From positions 3,348,001 through 3,412,000 of the forward strand of contig OY744465.1 of assembly GCA_963556145.1 (NCBI GenBank): a stretch of DNA of 64,000 nucleotides, given 5' to 3'. This document shows positions 1 through 11,150 of this stretch, one piece after another. The DNA is from Hygrocybe punicea (taxonomy: Eukaryota > Basidiomycota > Agaricomycetes > Agaricales > Hygrophoraceae). Within the stretch, counting starts at the first letter, position 1. Each line of letters starts with the position of its first letter. The notes beneath the pieces were generated by a model. The model did no database searches. It was not told the DNA's origin and saw only the letters and a program-made list of their open reading frames with translations. The position numbers and the translations under genes were made by a program.

Positions 1-190
1 TCGAAATTCAAAAAGACTTACCTATAAGGTGAGGGTGCATCCATCTCGATGCAGGGATACTTGATTGACCGCATTTGTGAGAAGCCAAGGGTGGTTGATG
101 GCGAAAAGCATTGATGTGCTGGGTAAGGCCGCGAGCAGACATGCATTCTCTTGTGCAGCCTCTCACTGGGCAATGGTAGGCCATGGACAT
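1..190 (-). CDS. N-terminal end of a Plavaka-type transposase, cut by the window edge
   Basis: The reading frame starts at the ATG complementary to 188-190 and runs off the left edge without a stop. Near the start it has a C2H2-like finger: CPVRGC, then GLTQH, then a second histidine. This matches the layout of the complete Plavaka gene at 56-59.6 kb, where CPIREC and GLTQH occur in the same order. Plavaka elements are cut-and-paste DNA transposons common in Agaricomycetes, and their transposases begin with such a finger. Only about 60 residues are visible, so integrity cannot be judged. An unrelated C2H2 protein is possible. Confidence 0.5.
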
Positions 191-328
191 TGGGAGAAGA
201 GGGCTGACGCATCCTGAGGCTGGGACAGATGACCAGATTCACCTGAGGACCCTGCAGCTGCTAGTACAGCACTAGAAGTGCCACTGCCATCATTGCCTCC
301 ACCTCCACCACCTGCTAATGACCCAAAG

Positions 329-2988
329 ATGACGAAAAAAAGAGGCCGGAATTTAATGGATACAGAGGACATACCTGCAAAAAAGGTTTGTTATTGCAGA
401 TTAGTCCAGCTACAGTGTTGATTTGTTGTACAGACCAGGAAAAAAATGGATCCACCCCCCAGGAGGCGCTGCCTAAACAGCAGGCAAGGAATGAGGATCC
501 TGTGGGGAAACAGGCAAAAGCAGCCAAAGTGGCCAAAAACAAAGTGGCCAAGGAAGCAAAGGCAGCCAAGAAAATACGCAAGGTGGCTGACACTGACACT
601 GCAAAAGAAAGGCTTGTGCAGATGGAGGCCGATGAATCATTTGTCCAGGCTCAGGAGCAGGAGGCCCACATTTGGCGACTGTCAGACATGAAAATGAGTG
701 TCGAGGAAGGGGGGAGTGGTTTGGAGAATGATGGTGAAAGTGATGGGGAGCCAAACACTAACTTGAAGTGGACAGGAAAGAAAAAAAAAACTACGGTCAG
801 TTTCAGTTAATAACAAGCATAGATACTCACAATTTTATTTAGGGTAATAATACTGAGGCATAGCCCAAGGTGAATGAGGACGACAAGAGTGATCAGTCTC
901 AGACTGATAAGGATGATGCCAGCTCCAAGAAGAAGAGCAGCACTGAGGTCAGTTCCACCATAGAGAATACACCAAAAGTCCAAGAAGAAATGTGCCCCCG
1001 ATGTCGTGGACAAGATGGATGATGAAACAGCACTTTCAACCAGACCAGACTTTCCGCTCTCATCCAAATTTGACCGTAAAGCTGCAAGTGCACAACTTGC
1101 AAAGGCCAAGCTGGACAAGCGCAATACTTCAAGGAAGAATACTGTGGGTTGTTATGTGTCATTACTAAAGTACTCTAACTTGGTTATTTCCAGCTCGTTG
1201 CTCCTGTCCCTGAGAACTCTGACTCTGACTCTTCGCTCTCGGTCACTGTGATCCCCTGCATTGTCAAGCCCCACGTGCCTTCTGGTAGCTGAAGCAAACA
1301 GATCACAAAGCCTGTTGATCAAGGAGTTAACAAGCCTCACCCAGCTCACCATGCTAAAAAAACTACATGCCGAGGGAGTGATGCCAGCAACATGGCCCCC
1401 CATTCTCCTCCGGACCGTGGTCGTATTGCCATCATGCCAAAAGGTGGTAACAGTTTGGGCCTCCTGCTGACCATCCTCTCTTCTATGAAAAGCAAGTACC
1501 TTGCTACACTGTACAGTGCCCTGTATGCTTCTGAGGAGCCATTTGACCACTTCATCAAGACTGCATCCACATTTCTTGAGATCTCTTGGCGGTGTAGAGG
1601 CTCCAGATCGTGTGGATCCATTTCCTCTTCATATCCCACTCCGTTCCCGTCCATTCCCATTCCCATATCGTCGATTCCGTTCGATTCCGCTCATTCCTAT
1701 CGATTCCGCTCCGGATTCCGCCTCCGGAATCGTTCCTACTCAAGATGCAATGTCTCTAACGACCCGGAATCAGTATGTTTATAGTTATATATCATGTATC
1801 TTCATTTCCTGTCTCCTAGTACATAGCACTCTTCCTATGCTCCACTCCACTCCACCCCTATCATTTACAGCCTTCGCTTGTAGTACATGGTTACTACAGC
1901 ACAGGATCCCTCACAGTAGTATAAAAGTAGCACATTTATACTACAAACAATATAGAAAATACCAATACCCAGAATCCCATATAGAATCCTCTTATTGTCC
2001 TGTCTCATTTATACTTGTCTTCGTCCTTCCCCCCCACATAGTCCCTCTGAGTCTGGAACCCCTGGATTTGGGTTGGATTGACTAGACCTTTCTAAAAAAA
2101 AACTAAATTCCTCTGATCACTTCTTAGCTGATCACCCTTTTTGTAGATTCCCATTCCGGGTCTACAACAGAACTCGCCGTCACAGCGGGCCTTTGAGAAT
2201 GTCTGGCCCCATCTCAAAGTTACAGTTGAAACTGATGATGTATTATTCAACATTGTAAGTCCTTTTATCATCGTTGTTGCTTGTGATTAATACTTGATAT
2301 GCAGGGTTATCAACATGTACTTGAAAAGTGGGGCAGGATCCACGACACCATGAAGGCATCCATCGAGCACCATTTCCTATGAATCAGTATTCAACGACCA
2401 ATATTGTGCAATGGGTGAAGTGGTTTTGCAGCACACATGGAAGTCCCATCTTCTATGAGATGCCAGTTCTGCAGGATGGCATCTGGGATGCTGCTCATCC
2501 AGATTACAAGGTATATTTTATTTATTTTTGCCTGGAGAAACTCATTATTCCTCCCAGAAACCTCACGGCTTCTTGAAAAACAAGTTTGTGATTAGCATCA
2601 GCTCCCATCTCATTCAAGATATCCAGGACACCGCATTTGACTTTGGGCCACCATGGGGTTTGTTCATGCTAATTCTCACAGCTGTAAGTCATTATTTTGG
2701 CTCTTGCAGCACTTTGCGAGTGTTCACAGAACTCTGCAGTATGAGAAAGTCATTCGTTCCTACTGGACTGGTGTCTATGTCTCTACAACCGAGTTTTGCA
2801 AGAAGTCCTGCAATACATGGATTAGGCAGTACAACAAGAATTTCAACAAGAAGACTGCTGACTGGTGGGAGAATATCCTCGAACACTACGCTGCCACACC
2901 CAAATCTGACAGTGAGCACGAGATGGTCGGAGAGATGTCAATTCTTGATAAAAGGCAGGGAGCTCTGCCTATGAGTAGTAGCCCTTGA
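329..2988 (+). pseudogene. Decayed multi-exon agaricomycete hypothetical gene (DUF6532-like, tentative)
   Basis: Several same-strand coding pieces follow one another: a lysine/alanine-rich N-terminal part (about 430-810), an acidic linker (about 880-1260), a middle part (about 1390-1580), and a C-terminal part (about 2150-2320 and 2580-2988). The last piece has the hydrophobic core, a short YEKVIRSYWTGVY stretch and a charged tail, in the same order as the intact gene at 60.5-62.8 kb. That resembles the DUF6532-type proteins of Agaricomycetes, but the assignment is tentative. In-frame stops near 1290 and 2380, and about 570 bp of unrelated AT-rich and CATTCC-rich sequence between 1590 and 2150, argue against an intact gene. 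Exon borders were not resolved. Confidence 0.4.
1597..2146. repeat. Non-coding insert inside the decayed gene
   Basis: Between two pieces of the decayed gene lies about 550 bp with no credible coding. It starts with CATTCC/GATTCCG repeats (1640-1740), continues with AT-rich sequence and ends near a second CCCATTCCGGG. The similar ends suggest an inserted element, but no clean target duplication was found. Confidence 0.3.
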
Positions 2989-3282
2989 GGCTTGGGTCAT
3001 GCTGTGACACTCAATGTCCTAATTTTTTGGCTCCCTGGACTTTTACATTGTGATCTGGCTAGTATAGATACTCAGCAGGCGTTTGTGCAATGGTGGAACA
3101 TTTTGGCTGTTACTTTCTCACTTTTGCTGCTTTCAAGACTTTTTCCAACTTTCCGCAACTTTGTTTCACTTGAATACTTTTTGGATACATAACCGAGCCA
3201 ACTTTTGGCCAGACATAGGTTACTTGTAGACTTTTCAACTTTTGTAAACTTTTCCGCTTGTAGATGCTTGTCTGAGCTTGTC
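2989..3282. other. Intergenic, no gene seen
   Basis: T-rich sequence with repeated AACTTTT words. No conserved reading frame or RNA gene was recognised. Confidence 0.5.
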
Positions 3283-3960
3283 CAAGCTTGGTTCCTGATG
3301 CACCACCACCCCATTTTCTACCACCAGGACACCCACTCCTGTGCCATTTTTGACCACCCCAACTGGTACATGCACCCTGCAACTCATTTCTGTAGAAAAT
3401 GAGATGACGTGGGTCTGAATCCCTCGTGTGCCTGCCTTCTGCCTCACCAGCCCCCCCATCTTTTTGACCACCAGGACGACAGCTCCCACCCCATTTTCAA
3501 CCAACCCTGGCCAGTACACGTCCCCCGTGCCCTGTTGCCATAGAAAACGAGATGATGGGGGGTCTGGTGCCCTCAATGCTGTCTTCTGCCCCAACAGGCT
3601 CCCCTTACTTTTTTTGACCACCAGGACAACCCATCCCGCCCTGTTTTCGACCACCCCCAGCTAGTACATGCCCCCTGCACCTTGTTGCCATAGAAAATGA
3701 CAGGTTGGGGGGGTGGAAATGCCTTGCCTTTCCGCCTTCTGCCCTACCAGGCCCCCCATTTTTTTTGCCACCAGGATGAACTCTCTCACCACCTTTTTGA
3801 CCACCATCCAGCCAGTACACACACCCCCTGCACTTTGTTACCATAGAAAACAAGAGGAAAGGGGTTCCAAAGCCCTTGTTTCCACCTTTTGCACCTCCTC
3901 CCTCACTTTCTTTGTATCTAGGATTATATTCAAGTAGATACCCTTCTATCAATACATTTG
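3283..3960 (+). repeat. Dispersed repeat made of about 130-155 bp tandem units
   Basis: At least four diverged units recur. Each has the order GACCACCAGGA, then CAGTACA or similar, then CCATAGAAAA, then a TCTGCC stretch. The same sequence appears in the opposite orientation at 11.6-13.04 kb. The short frames inside are side effects of the repeat, not genes. Confidence 0.7.
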
Positions 3961-4007
3961 TTTAGAGAAATGCATGCATGCATCTATTCAGCAAAATCCT
4001 TTCTGAT

Positions 4008-4806
4008 TACAGCTGTTTTAGTAATTCATGGCACTGACATCTTTTTTTTTTTTTCAATTGAGAAATTTTGACTTAGTGGAATTTCAAGTGCAGAATCTTG
4101 TATCTCATGAAATACTTGATGGTTATAGAGGGAAAGTTGTACTATTCTTTAAGCTTTAAGGGCTACATACTGCTGTAATTAGATTTGGACAATCTTTTGT
4201 ATATGGTGAGCTGTGGATGAACTAAAAGGTAAACTAGTATTTTTTGACACCTAAAGTGGTATTATCAACTTATGCTGTCAGATGAAGTCCTGTGAAGAAT
4301 ATTGTAGGGAGGAACTTGTTTAGTTTTTCAAGGGCTAGAAGTACATACACTGTGTTTTCCTTAATTTTTGTTCTTTGGGCCAACATTTAGAATTTATCCA
4401 ATATTTCAATCCTAATGCAGACAAACATGGTACAAGCATTATTGGCTCAAAGGACAAAAATGAGGGAAAACATGGTATATGTACTTCTAGCCCTTGAAAA
4501 ACTAAACAAGTTTCTCCCTACAATCTTCTTCACAGGACTTCATCTGACAGCATAAGTTGATAATACCACTTTGGGTGTCAAAAAATACTAGTTTACCTTT
4601 TAGTTCATCCACAGCTCACCATATACAAAAGATTGTCCAAATCTAATTACAGCAGTATGTAGCCCTTAAAGAACAGTACAACTTTCTCTCTATCACCATG
4701 TAGTATTTCATGAGATACAAGATTCAGCACTTGAAATTCCACTAAGTCAAAATTTCTCAATTGAAAAACAAAAGCTGTGAGTGCCATGAATTACTAAAAT
4801 GGCTGT
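4008..4806. repeat. Foldback (palindromic) element 1
   Basis: The left arm (about 4008-4400) is matched in reverse complement by the right arm (about 4440-4806). For example, GGGCTAGAAGTACATA on the left pairs with TATGTACTTCTAGCCC on the right, and the outer CTGTTTTAGTAATTCATGGCA is matched near 4780. The loop is short, roughly 40-60 bp. A transcript would form a long hairpin. No open frame of note is present. Confidence 0.8.
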
Positions 4807-4867
4807 AATTCATTACAAATCCTCACTGATCCTAGTCTGATAAAGAAGTCTTTTACAGCTGTTTGCA

Positions 4868-5592
4868 GCAAACTTGACACTAACTCAAATTGTTTGAAGT
4901 TTAGAAAAATAAAAGTAATTCAGCTATATCTAATGAAGTACTGCATGGATTGAGATGGTTATAGAGGGAAATTTGTACTATTTCTAAAGGGCTATCTACT
5001 CCTGTAATTATATTGGGGCAATGTTTAGTGTATGGTGAGTTGTGGATGAAATAGAAGGTAAACCAGTATTTTTTGACATCCAAAATGATATTGTCAATTA
5101 TGGCATCAAATGAGCTCCTACTAACAAGATTGCAGGAAGGAAATTGTTCAGTTTTTGAAGGGCTAGAAGTACATATACCATGATTTGCTATATTTTTGTC
5201 CTTTGAGCCAAATATTACATCTATACTATGTTTGTCTGCATGAGGCTTGAAACCCTACAAGAATCATGATGATAGGCTCAAATGACAAAGATGAAGAAAA
5301 ATACGGTATATGAGCTTCTAGCCCTTACAAAACTGAACAATTTCCTCCCTACAATCTTGTTCATAGGAGCTCATAATTTGACAATATCATTTTGGATGTC
5401 AAAAAATACTGGTTTACCTTCTATTTCATCCACAACTCACCATACACTAAACATTGTCCCAATATAATTACAGGAGTAGATAGCCCTTTAGAATAGTACA
5501 AATTTCCCTCTATAACCATCTCAATCCATGCAGTACTTCATGAGATATAGCTGTTATTTTTCTAAACTTGAATTAGTGTCAAGAATTTGTAA
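4868..5592. repeat. Foldback (palindromic) element 2, related to element 1
   Basis: A second long inverted repeat has outer ends TTGACACTAACTCAAATT (left) and AATTAGTGTCAA (right). Its inner parts are homologous to the arms of element 1 (CAGTATTTTTTGACATCC and its complement). The loop lies near 5220-5270. The four arms are all related to one another. Confidence 0.8.
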
Positions 5593-5905
5593 TTTATTTA
5601 CTAGAGTCAAATCATGCTCTCAAAGAGCTTTGAAGACCTTTGTCCATGCTTTAGTCAACCACTGCTTGACTTGGAGCCCATGCATACTCCCTCTTTCAAC
5701 TTGGAGCCAGGCAAAGAGCCACCTGGATCAGTACCATGTCGAAAAAATCACTTTTTGGATCCGGATGGGGCAGGTAAAGACTTGAACGAAGTCAATACCC
5801 TTTTCACATCATTAGAGGTCAACCGCAATGAGGATCCCTCAAAGCTATCCTCATGACGTGTACGTAAACATTTAGAGCTATCCATCTCCCACCACGAAAC
5901 GGTGT
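5593..5905. other. Intergenic between foldback element and EAF6
   Basis: A short open frame (5614-5856, plus strand) is present but has no recognisable motif and no support for expression. The region abuts the 3' end of EAF6. Confidence 0.4.
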
Positions 5906-6568
5906 TCAATCGTCATCTGCTAATCTCGCTCGCTTGACGGGACGGCGGCCTGTAGTGTGTTCTTCGTCACTGATCGTTCCTGTGCTCCGACGACTAGCAC
6001 TAGCTCGTTTCTTCCGTTGGTATTCTCTGTCTCGATTTTTCTTTTGCTGTGCAGCTGTAAGTTCCTGTGTCCTTGTCGCAGGAGGCACAACCACAGTTGT
6101 TAGACCAGTAGCAGGCACCTTGAGGTGGTCTTCGGCCGTAAGGACGTCATCGCTTTCACCGAGGAGTTCAATTGACTGCAACAACAAAGATCGTTATCTG
6201 GGTGAAGTTAAGACGGGCAGAAATGTACTTTTTGATATGTTAAGCTGCTGTTGGAGAATATGCGCTCTGTCTCGTTGACTTCATATTTTCGCCTGGCAAC
6301 ACTCTGATTCTTCAAATACCCTTCAAATCCTTGGATGATGTTTCCCCCGCTATGGACAGCTGTCTCCGTAAGATACGAAGATTCTAGGCTATAGATCTGA
6401 AACTCCACTTGAGCCTACGAACTGGCGTATATGTCGGTGTTCAGTAATATCTATAGCGGCAAGACACACCAATTGCTTGTCAGCGGCTCGTTTCATGGGC
6501 AGCACCTCCACGAGCTCCTTTTTCAACGCTTCATAACGTACTTTGTCCTCATCCGTTGGCCCCTCCAT
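5906..6568 (-). CDS. EAF6: Chromatin modification-related protein Eaf6 (NuA4/MYST acetyltransferase complex subunit)
   Basis: Three exons, 6568-6470, 6414-6229 and 6175-5906, join in frame with GT..AG introns of 55 and 53 bp to give a 184-residue protein. The N-terminal third is a predicted coiled coil (charged Lys/Glu-rich helix, residues about 8-40) followed by the Eaf6 signature: QIYSLESSYLTET (about 39-51), then GGNIIQGFEGYLKN (about 55-68). The basic C-terminal tail (QQKKNRDREYQRKKRA and RRPVKRAR) could bind DNA or act as a nuclear signal. Eaf6 is a small shared subunit of histone acetyltransferase complexes such as NuA4. An upstream in-frame ATG at 6643 would overlap the RPT5 start, so 6568 is preferred. 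The gene is divergent from RPT5. Confidence 0.88.
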
Positions 6569-6641
6569 TTTTGTTTGGTTTGCATGTACAATTTGAAAGT
6601 GCGCTGATGTTTGGTGAACTTTGTAAATATACGTCACACTC
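6569..6641. promoter_or_regulatory. Compact bidirectional promoter between EAF6 and RPT5
   Basis: Only 73 bp separate the two divergent start codons. The stretch contains TTTGTAAATATACG but no unambiguous TATA box for either gene. Both genes must share this region or use sequence inside each other's 5' ends. The function is inferred from geometry only. Confidence 0.6.
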
Positions 6642-8265
6642 ATGTCTTCACCTTCCCCAGGACCAGATAACCCAGAGAAACACCCTGACTATGACGACCT
6701 CCCATCGTCCTCTGCACCTCAGAATGGTTATATGGATATGACACCCGACCAACCCCCTCAAGAAACTTGGGGAGACATACCGGAAGAAGTTATGACTCTC
6801 AACACTGATGAGATCGTCACAAGAATCCGGCTGATTGAGAACGACATCAGGGTGAGTCGAACCACCAGTTATCCACAGCTGGAGTCACCAATGCAACTTA
6901 GGTTATGCGGTCCGAAACTTTGAGATTGCAACACGAGCAGAATGTGATGAAGGAGAAGATCCGTGACAACGGAGAGAAAATCAAGCAGAATAAGGTCCTT
7001 CCGTATCTCGTTGGAAACGTAGTCGAGGTTCACCCCTTAGCCATCTTAAAATCGCACCTACTCACCGTGCTTGATTCAGATTCTCAACATTGATCCCGAA
7101 GGCGAGGAAGATGGAGCTAACCAAGACCTAGATTCCATGCGCAAGGGAAAATGCGCTGTGATTAAAACTTCGACTCGGCAAACCGTGTTCCTACCTCTCA
7201 TTGGTCTCGTCCCTCCAGAGAAACTCAAGCCGGGAGACCTTGTTGGCGTCAACAAGGACTCCTACCTCGTGTTAGATAGTCTTCCGGCGGAATTCGACTC
7301 TCGTGTGAAGGCTATGGAGGTCGATGAACGACCGACAGAAACCTACACAGATATCGGTGGGCTCGAGAAACAAATCGAAGAACTCGTAGAGGCGATTGTC
7401 CTTCCCATGGAGCAGGCGGATAAATTCAAAACAATCGGCATCAAACCACCGAAAGGTTGCCTCATGTATGGACCTCCTGGTAAGTGTAGTTTGTAGCCGT
7501 ACATCCGGCCGCTGAGTCTTTGGGTCCTGTAGGCACCGGGAAGACTCTTTTGGCGCGCGCCTGTGCGGCTCAAACCAAAGCTTGTTACCTCAAACTTGCT
7601 GGTCCTTCGCTTGTACAGATGTTTATTGGCGATGGTGCAAAGCTTGTCCGCGATGCTTTCGAGCTGGCAAAGGAGAAATCGCCCTCGATTATTTTCATCG
7701 ATGAGCTGGACGCTATTGGAACAAAAAGGTTCGACTCTGAAAAAAGTGGTGACCGAGAGGTACAACGCACAATGTTGGAACTTCTCAATCAGCTGGATGG
7801 CTTCGGCAGCGACGAGCGAATCAAAGTATTCGTATTTGCCGACTTTGTATGACATTATTGATTATCTCTGAAGGTTATTGCTGCCACAAACAGAATTGAT
7901 ATTCTGGACCCCGCCCTTCTTCGGTCCGGCCGTTTAGACCGGAAAATTGAATTCCCACTCCCCAACGAGACCGCACGAGCGAGGATCCTCGAAATTCACT
8001 CCCGCAAGATGTCCACATCACCCGATGTCAATTTTGAGGAATTGGCCAGAAGCACCGACGAATTCAACGGTGCCCAGCTTAAGGCAGTATGTGTGGAGGC
8101 AGGTATGATTGCTTTGAGAGAGGGGGCAGCGAAATTGGGGCATGAACATTTCCTCAGCGGTATTGCAGAAGGTGAATCGCTGATACCGACCATTTCTTTG
8201 AAATGAGTTTACCTTTTTCCACAGTGCAAAGCAAGAAGAAGAATGACCTTGTGTACTTCGCCTAG
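6642..8265 (+). CDS. RPT5: 26S proteasome regulatory subunit 6A (Rpt5, AAA-ATPase)
   Basis: Six exons (6642-6851, 6902-7027, 7080-7479, 7533-7825, 7874-8171, 8225-8265) join in frame to a 455-residue protein, close to the usual Rpt5 length. In order: N-terminal coiled coil (about 55-105), OB-fold domain (about 110-185), and AAA domain with Walker A GPPGTGKT (split by intron 3), Walker [12 protein letters not shown], the [18 protein letters not shown] pore/ISS region, sensor 1 ATNRID and arginine-finger region [11 protein letters not shown]. The last exon encodes only the C-terminal 13 or so residues, ending [13 protein letters not shown]. The tail corresponds to the HbYX motif that docks into the 20S alpha ring; here the penultimate position is Phe instead of the usual Tyr. 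Rpt5 unfolds substrates in the proteasome base. The gene appears fully intact. Confidence 0.96.
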
Positions 8266-8334
8266 CACGTTGACATTTACAAATTTGCTACTTGTTGCAT
8301 GACGCATATGCTTTGAATTCAACTTCCTTCCATG

Positions 8335-9049
8335 TAGTGATGCAAGGGGGTGTCGGAACGCGAATCCCGAACCTAGGGTAAGGGGGGGGGGGTCAGCTGG
8401 CTGCCTGAATATTTTTTTTGGACTCCGGGTTTTGCTGCGAAAGTGGCAGGCTAATTACTTCATTCATGCCTAAGAAGTAATAATAGAAGCATTGTAGATG
8501 TCCCATGAAGTAATACAAATGCAAAATTATTTCTTCGAGCTGGTGCACTTTCATAATCAGCCGCAATGGCTAAGAAAAAAAGGTATGTAGTGATGAAATA
8601 TTTACAAACAATGAAAAGTTAAACCAAAGACGTTACCGCTAGTTCTCTCAGAAGCACATAGCTCCCATTTGGCCCTGTGGTAAGTAATATTATCTTATCA
8701 TCATCTAGGGCTAATCTTGCCAGCCATTTATTCAGCAATGCCTGTTTGGAAAGCCAAGGCTCCACTGGGCTCATACCAGGGGCAGATAAGGAAACCAAGG
8801 ATGATATAGATCATGACTCACAAGTGGCAGGACCAAGCATTGTCGAAATTAGTTTCTATTGATGTATGCTACATGCTAGTTGTGGCTTTGTATGTGTAGT
8901 TTTGTTCAGGCAGCTGTGTGGTAGGTATCACGTGTGGATATTTTGCCTTATTTAGAAGGAGGGGGGGGGAGGGGGGGTCAATGGACCCTGTAAAAAAAAA
9001 TATGAGTGTATATCGGAAATTCGCGTTCCGACACCCCCTTGTAGTGATG
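8335..9049. mobile_element. hAT-like non-autonomous element (699 bp) with perfect 8-bp target duplication
   Basis: The element is 8343-9041. Its ends are near-perfect inverted repeats: CAAGGGGGTGTCGGAACGCG at the left and its complement at the right. It is flanked on both sides by the direct repeat TAGTGATG (8335-8342 and 9042-9049). An 8-bp target duplication and the CAAGG terminus fit the hAT superfamily. The interior has G-runs and no transposase, so it would depend on a partner elsewhere. Confidence 0.85.
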
Positions 9050-9056
9050 GGTGCGT

Positions 9057-10462
9057 ATTGAAACCACCTCGACCTCACGTGACACATAGCTAATTCTTGC
9101 CATTACCCCCCAATATGGCAAGCTAATTAGCTTGATAGTTAGTTATCTCGCACACTGCCAATAATTCCTCAAATATATACCTTTTAGAGTACAAGTTATT
9201 TAGATACTTATCTAAGTCACAGATGTTACATTGGATGTTTCCGATGTTGCATGTGAAGGTTTGTTGACAATGCCATCAATGGCAGCTATCACCGGCGCTC
9301 ACAATCCCGATGCGCGTTGGCATTGTTGCCCATGATGAGCTCAAACTTGTACTATATATTGATGAAAATTTCATGTTTTCAGGGCGTACTTTTTGCATAC
9401 AGGGTAGAAATGTGTTAAGCTACCTTACGACAAGTATATAATATGATCCCCGCCGCTGCTGCATGCTCAATGAAGCAGCATTGTGCCTGTAGAGGAGCCA
9501 GTGCATAGCACTGGCTCCTCTGTGATTGATGCCCAAAATATTTTTTCACAAGGTCCCTATATCTAGGTAAAGGCCTTGTGAATTTTCTATAATTTATAAA
9601 CAGCTGTAGGGCACAGTAGAAATTTATTTGCATCAGAAATTGCATGAATTCACATGTTTTAAAAGAATAACTTGATCTACAGGTTTGAAAAATTGATCAT
9701 TTGGCTTGGTTGTTTTATTGAAGGCAGTCAAACATATATAGATCATAGTAGACTATGTATTGTAGACTATCTAGGGAAGTAGCTAATGGCCTACAGCCCA
9801 GAATTTTGCTCCCAAGCGCATCAGCCACAGCATTCAGCAGAATCCGAATAGCAGTTCAACATCTGCTGTTGGAAGTTTACATGCCAGCGCTCAACCTCAT
9901 TGTCGACAACGACGCCACGCTCCATCTGTGTGTCCCTGTGCATAGTACCAAGGTATGTGTTTGTAACTTATTTTATTGCTATTATATGAGCTCACAACAT
10001 GATTTGTCCAGGGAACTGCGCCCACCCCATCAAATGTCAACACCCATACCATACCCACACAAATGCATGCACCCTGCCAACACCCTGCTGGCTAACAGCA
10101 GGATCTGGGGACTGTGATAAATACAGGATACAGCAGGGGGTGGTGTGCCCACCCTTGCTGCCAATGTATGTATGTTTCTTCTTTTTTTTCCGTGTCTTTT
10201 ACTTACTAACCACGGTCGTGCACACCCGCCCATGGTTCTGTGCCACAATGGTGCCCATGCACACATGCCAGGCCACTGTAGGGCACAATGGGATGAGATG
10301 GCAACAGCAGGAGCAGGAGCAGCTACAACAAGGATCGTGGAAGCAACAACAGTGGCAACAGCAACAGCAACAGCAACAGCTGCAATTGCAGCAGGGCCCA
10401 ATGGTTGCAATGGCAGTGGCAACAACAGCAACAGCAGCAATGACAGCAGCAGCAGCGACAAT

Positions 10463-10496
<34 letters not shown>

Positions 10497-11123
10497 ACAG
10501 CCCCAACAACAGCAGCAGCAGCAGTGGCAGTGGGAACAGCAGCGGTTGGCGGCAGGAACGACAGTGACAGCACCAGCAGCAGCAATGCGACAGCGATGGC
10601 AGCAACAGCAGCAACAGTGATGGCAACGGCAGCAGCAGTGGCAGTGGTGACAGCAACAGCAGTGGCATAGCAGCGGCAACGACCTCTACAGGCACAATGC
10701 CGCTTCATTGAGCATGCAGCAGCGGCGGGGATGATATTATATACTTGTCGTAAGGTAGCTTAACACATTTCTACCCTGTATGCAAAAAGTACGCCCTGAA
10801 AACATGAAATTTTCATCAATATATAGTACAAGTTTGAGCTCATCATGGGCAGCAATGCCAACGCGCATCGGGATTGTGAGCGCCGGTGATAGCTGCCATT
10901 GATGGCATTGTCAACAAACCTTCACATGCAATGTCAGAAACATCCAATGTAACATCTGTGACTTAGATAAGTATCTAAATAACTTGTACTCTAAAAGGTA
11001 TATCTTTGAGGAATTATTGGCAGTGTGCGAGATTACTAACTATCAAGCTAATTAGCTTGCCATATTGGGGGGTAATAGCAAGCTAATTAGCTATGTATCA
11101 CCTGAGGTTGAGGTGATTGAAAC
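9057..11123. mobile_element. Element with about 400-bp terminal inverted repeats and 8-bp target duplication
   Basis: The element is 9065-11115, flanked by the direct repeat ATTGAAAC (9057-9064 and 11116-11123). The arms 9065-9475 and about 10700-11115 are reverse complements over their whole length, starting CACCTCGACCTCACGTGA on the left. Such long arms are more usual in Mutator-like or foldback elements, but an 8-bp rather than 9-bp duplication and CACCT ends do not settle the superfamily. The interior carries a CAG/GCA tract and no recognisable transposase. Confidence 0.8.
10300..10690 (+). repeat. CAG/GCA trinucleotide-rich tract inside the long-arm element
   Basis: About 390 bp of imperfect CAG, CAA and GCA triplets, including a near-pure run at about 10460-10500. 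Several frames are open because triplet repeats avoid stops, giving poly-Ser, poly-Ala or poly-Leu frames. None has independent support as a protein. Confidence 0.85.
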
Positions 11124-11150
11124 CGCCACTTTTATTTCCTAATTATTCTA

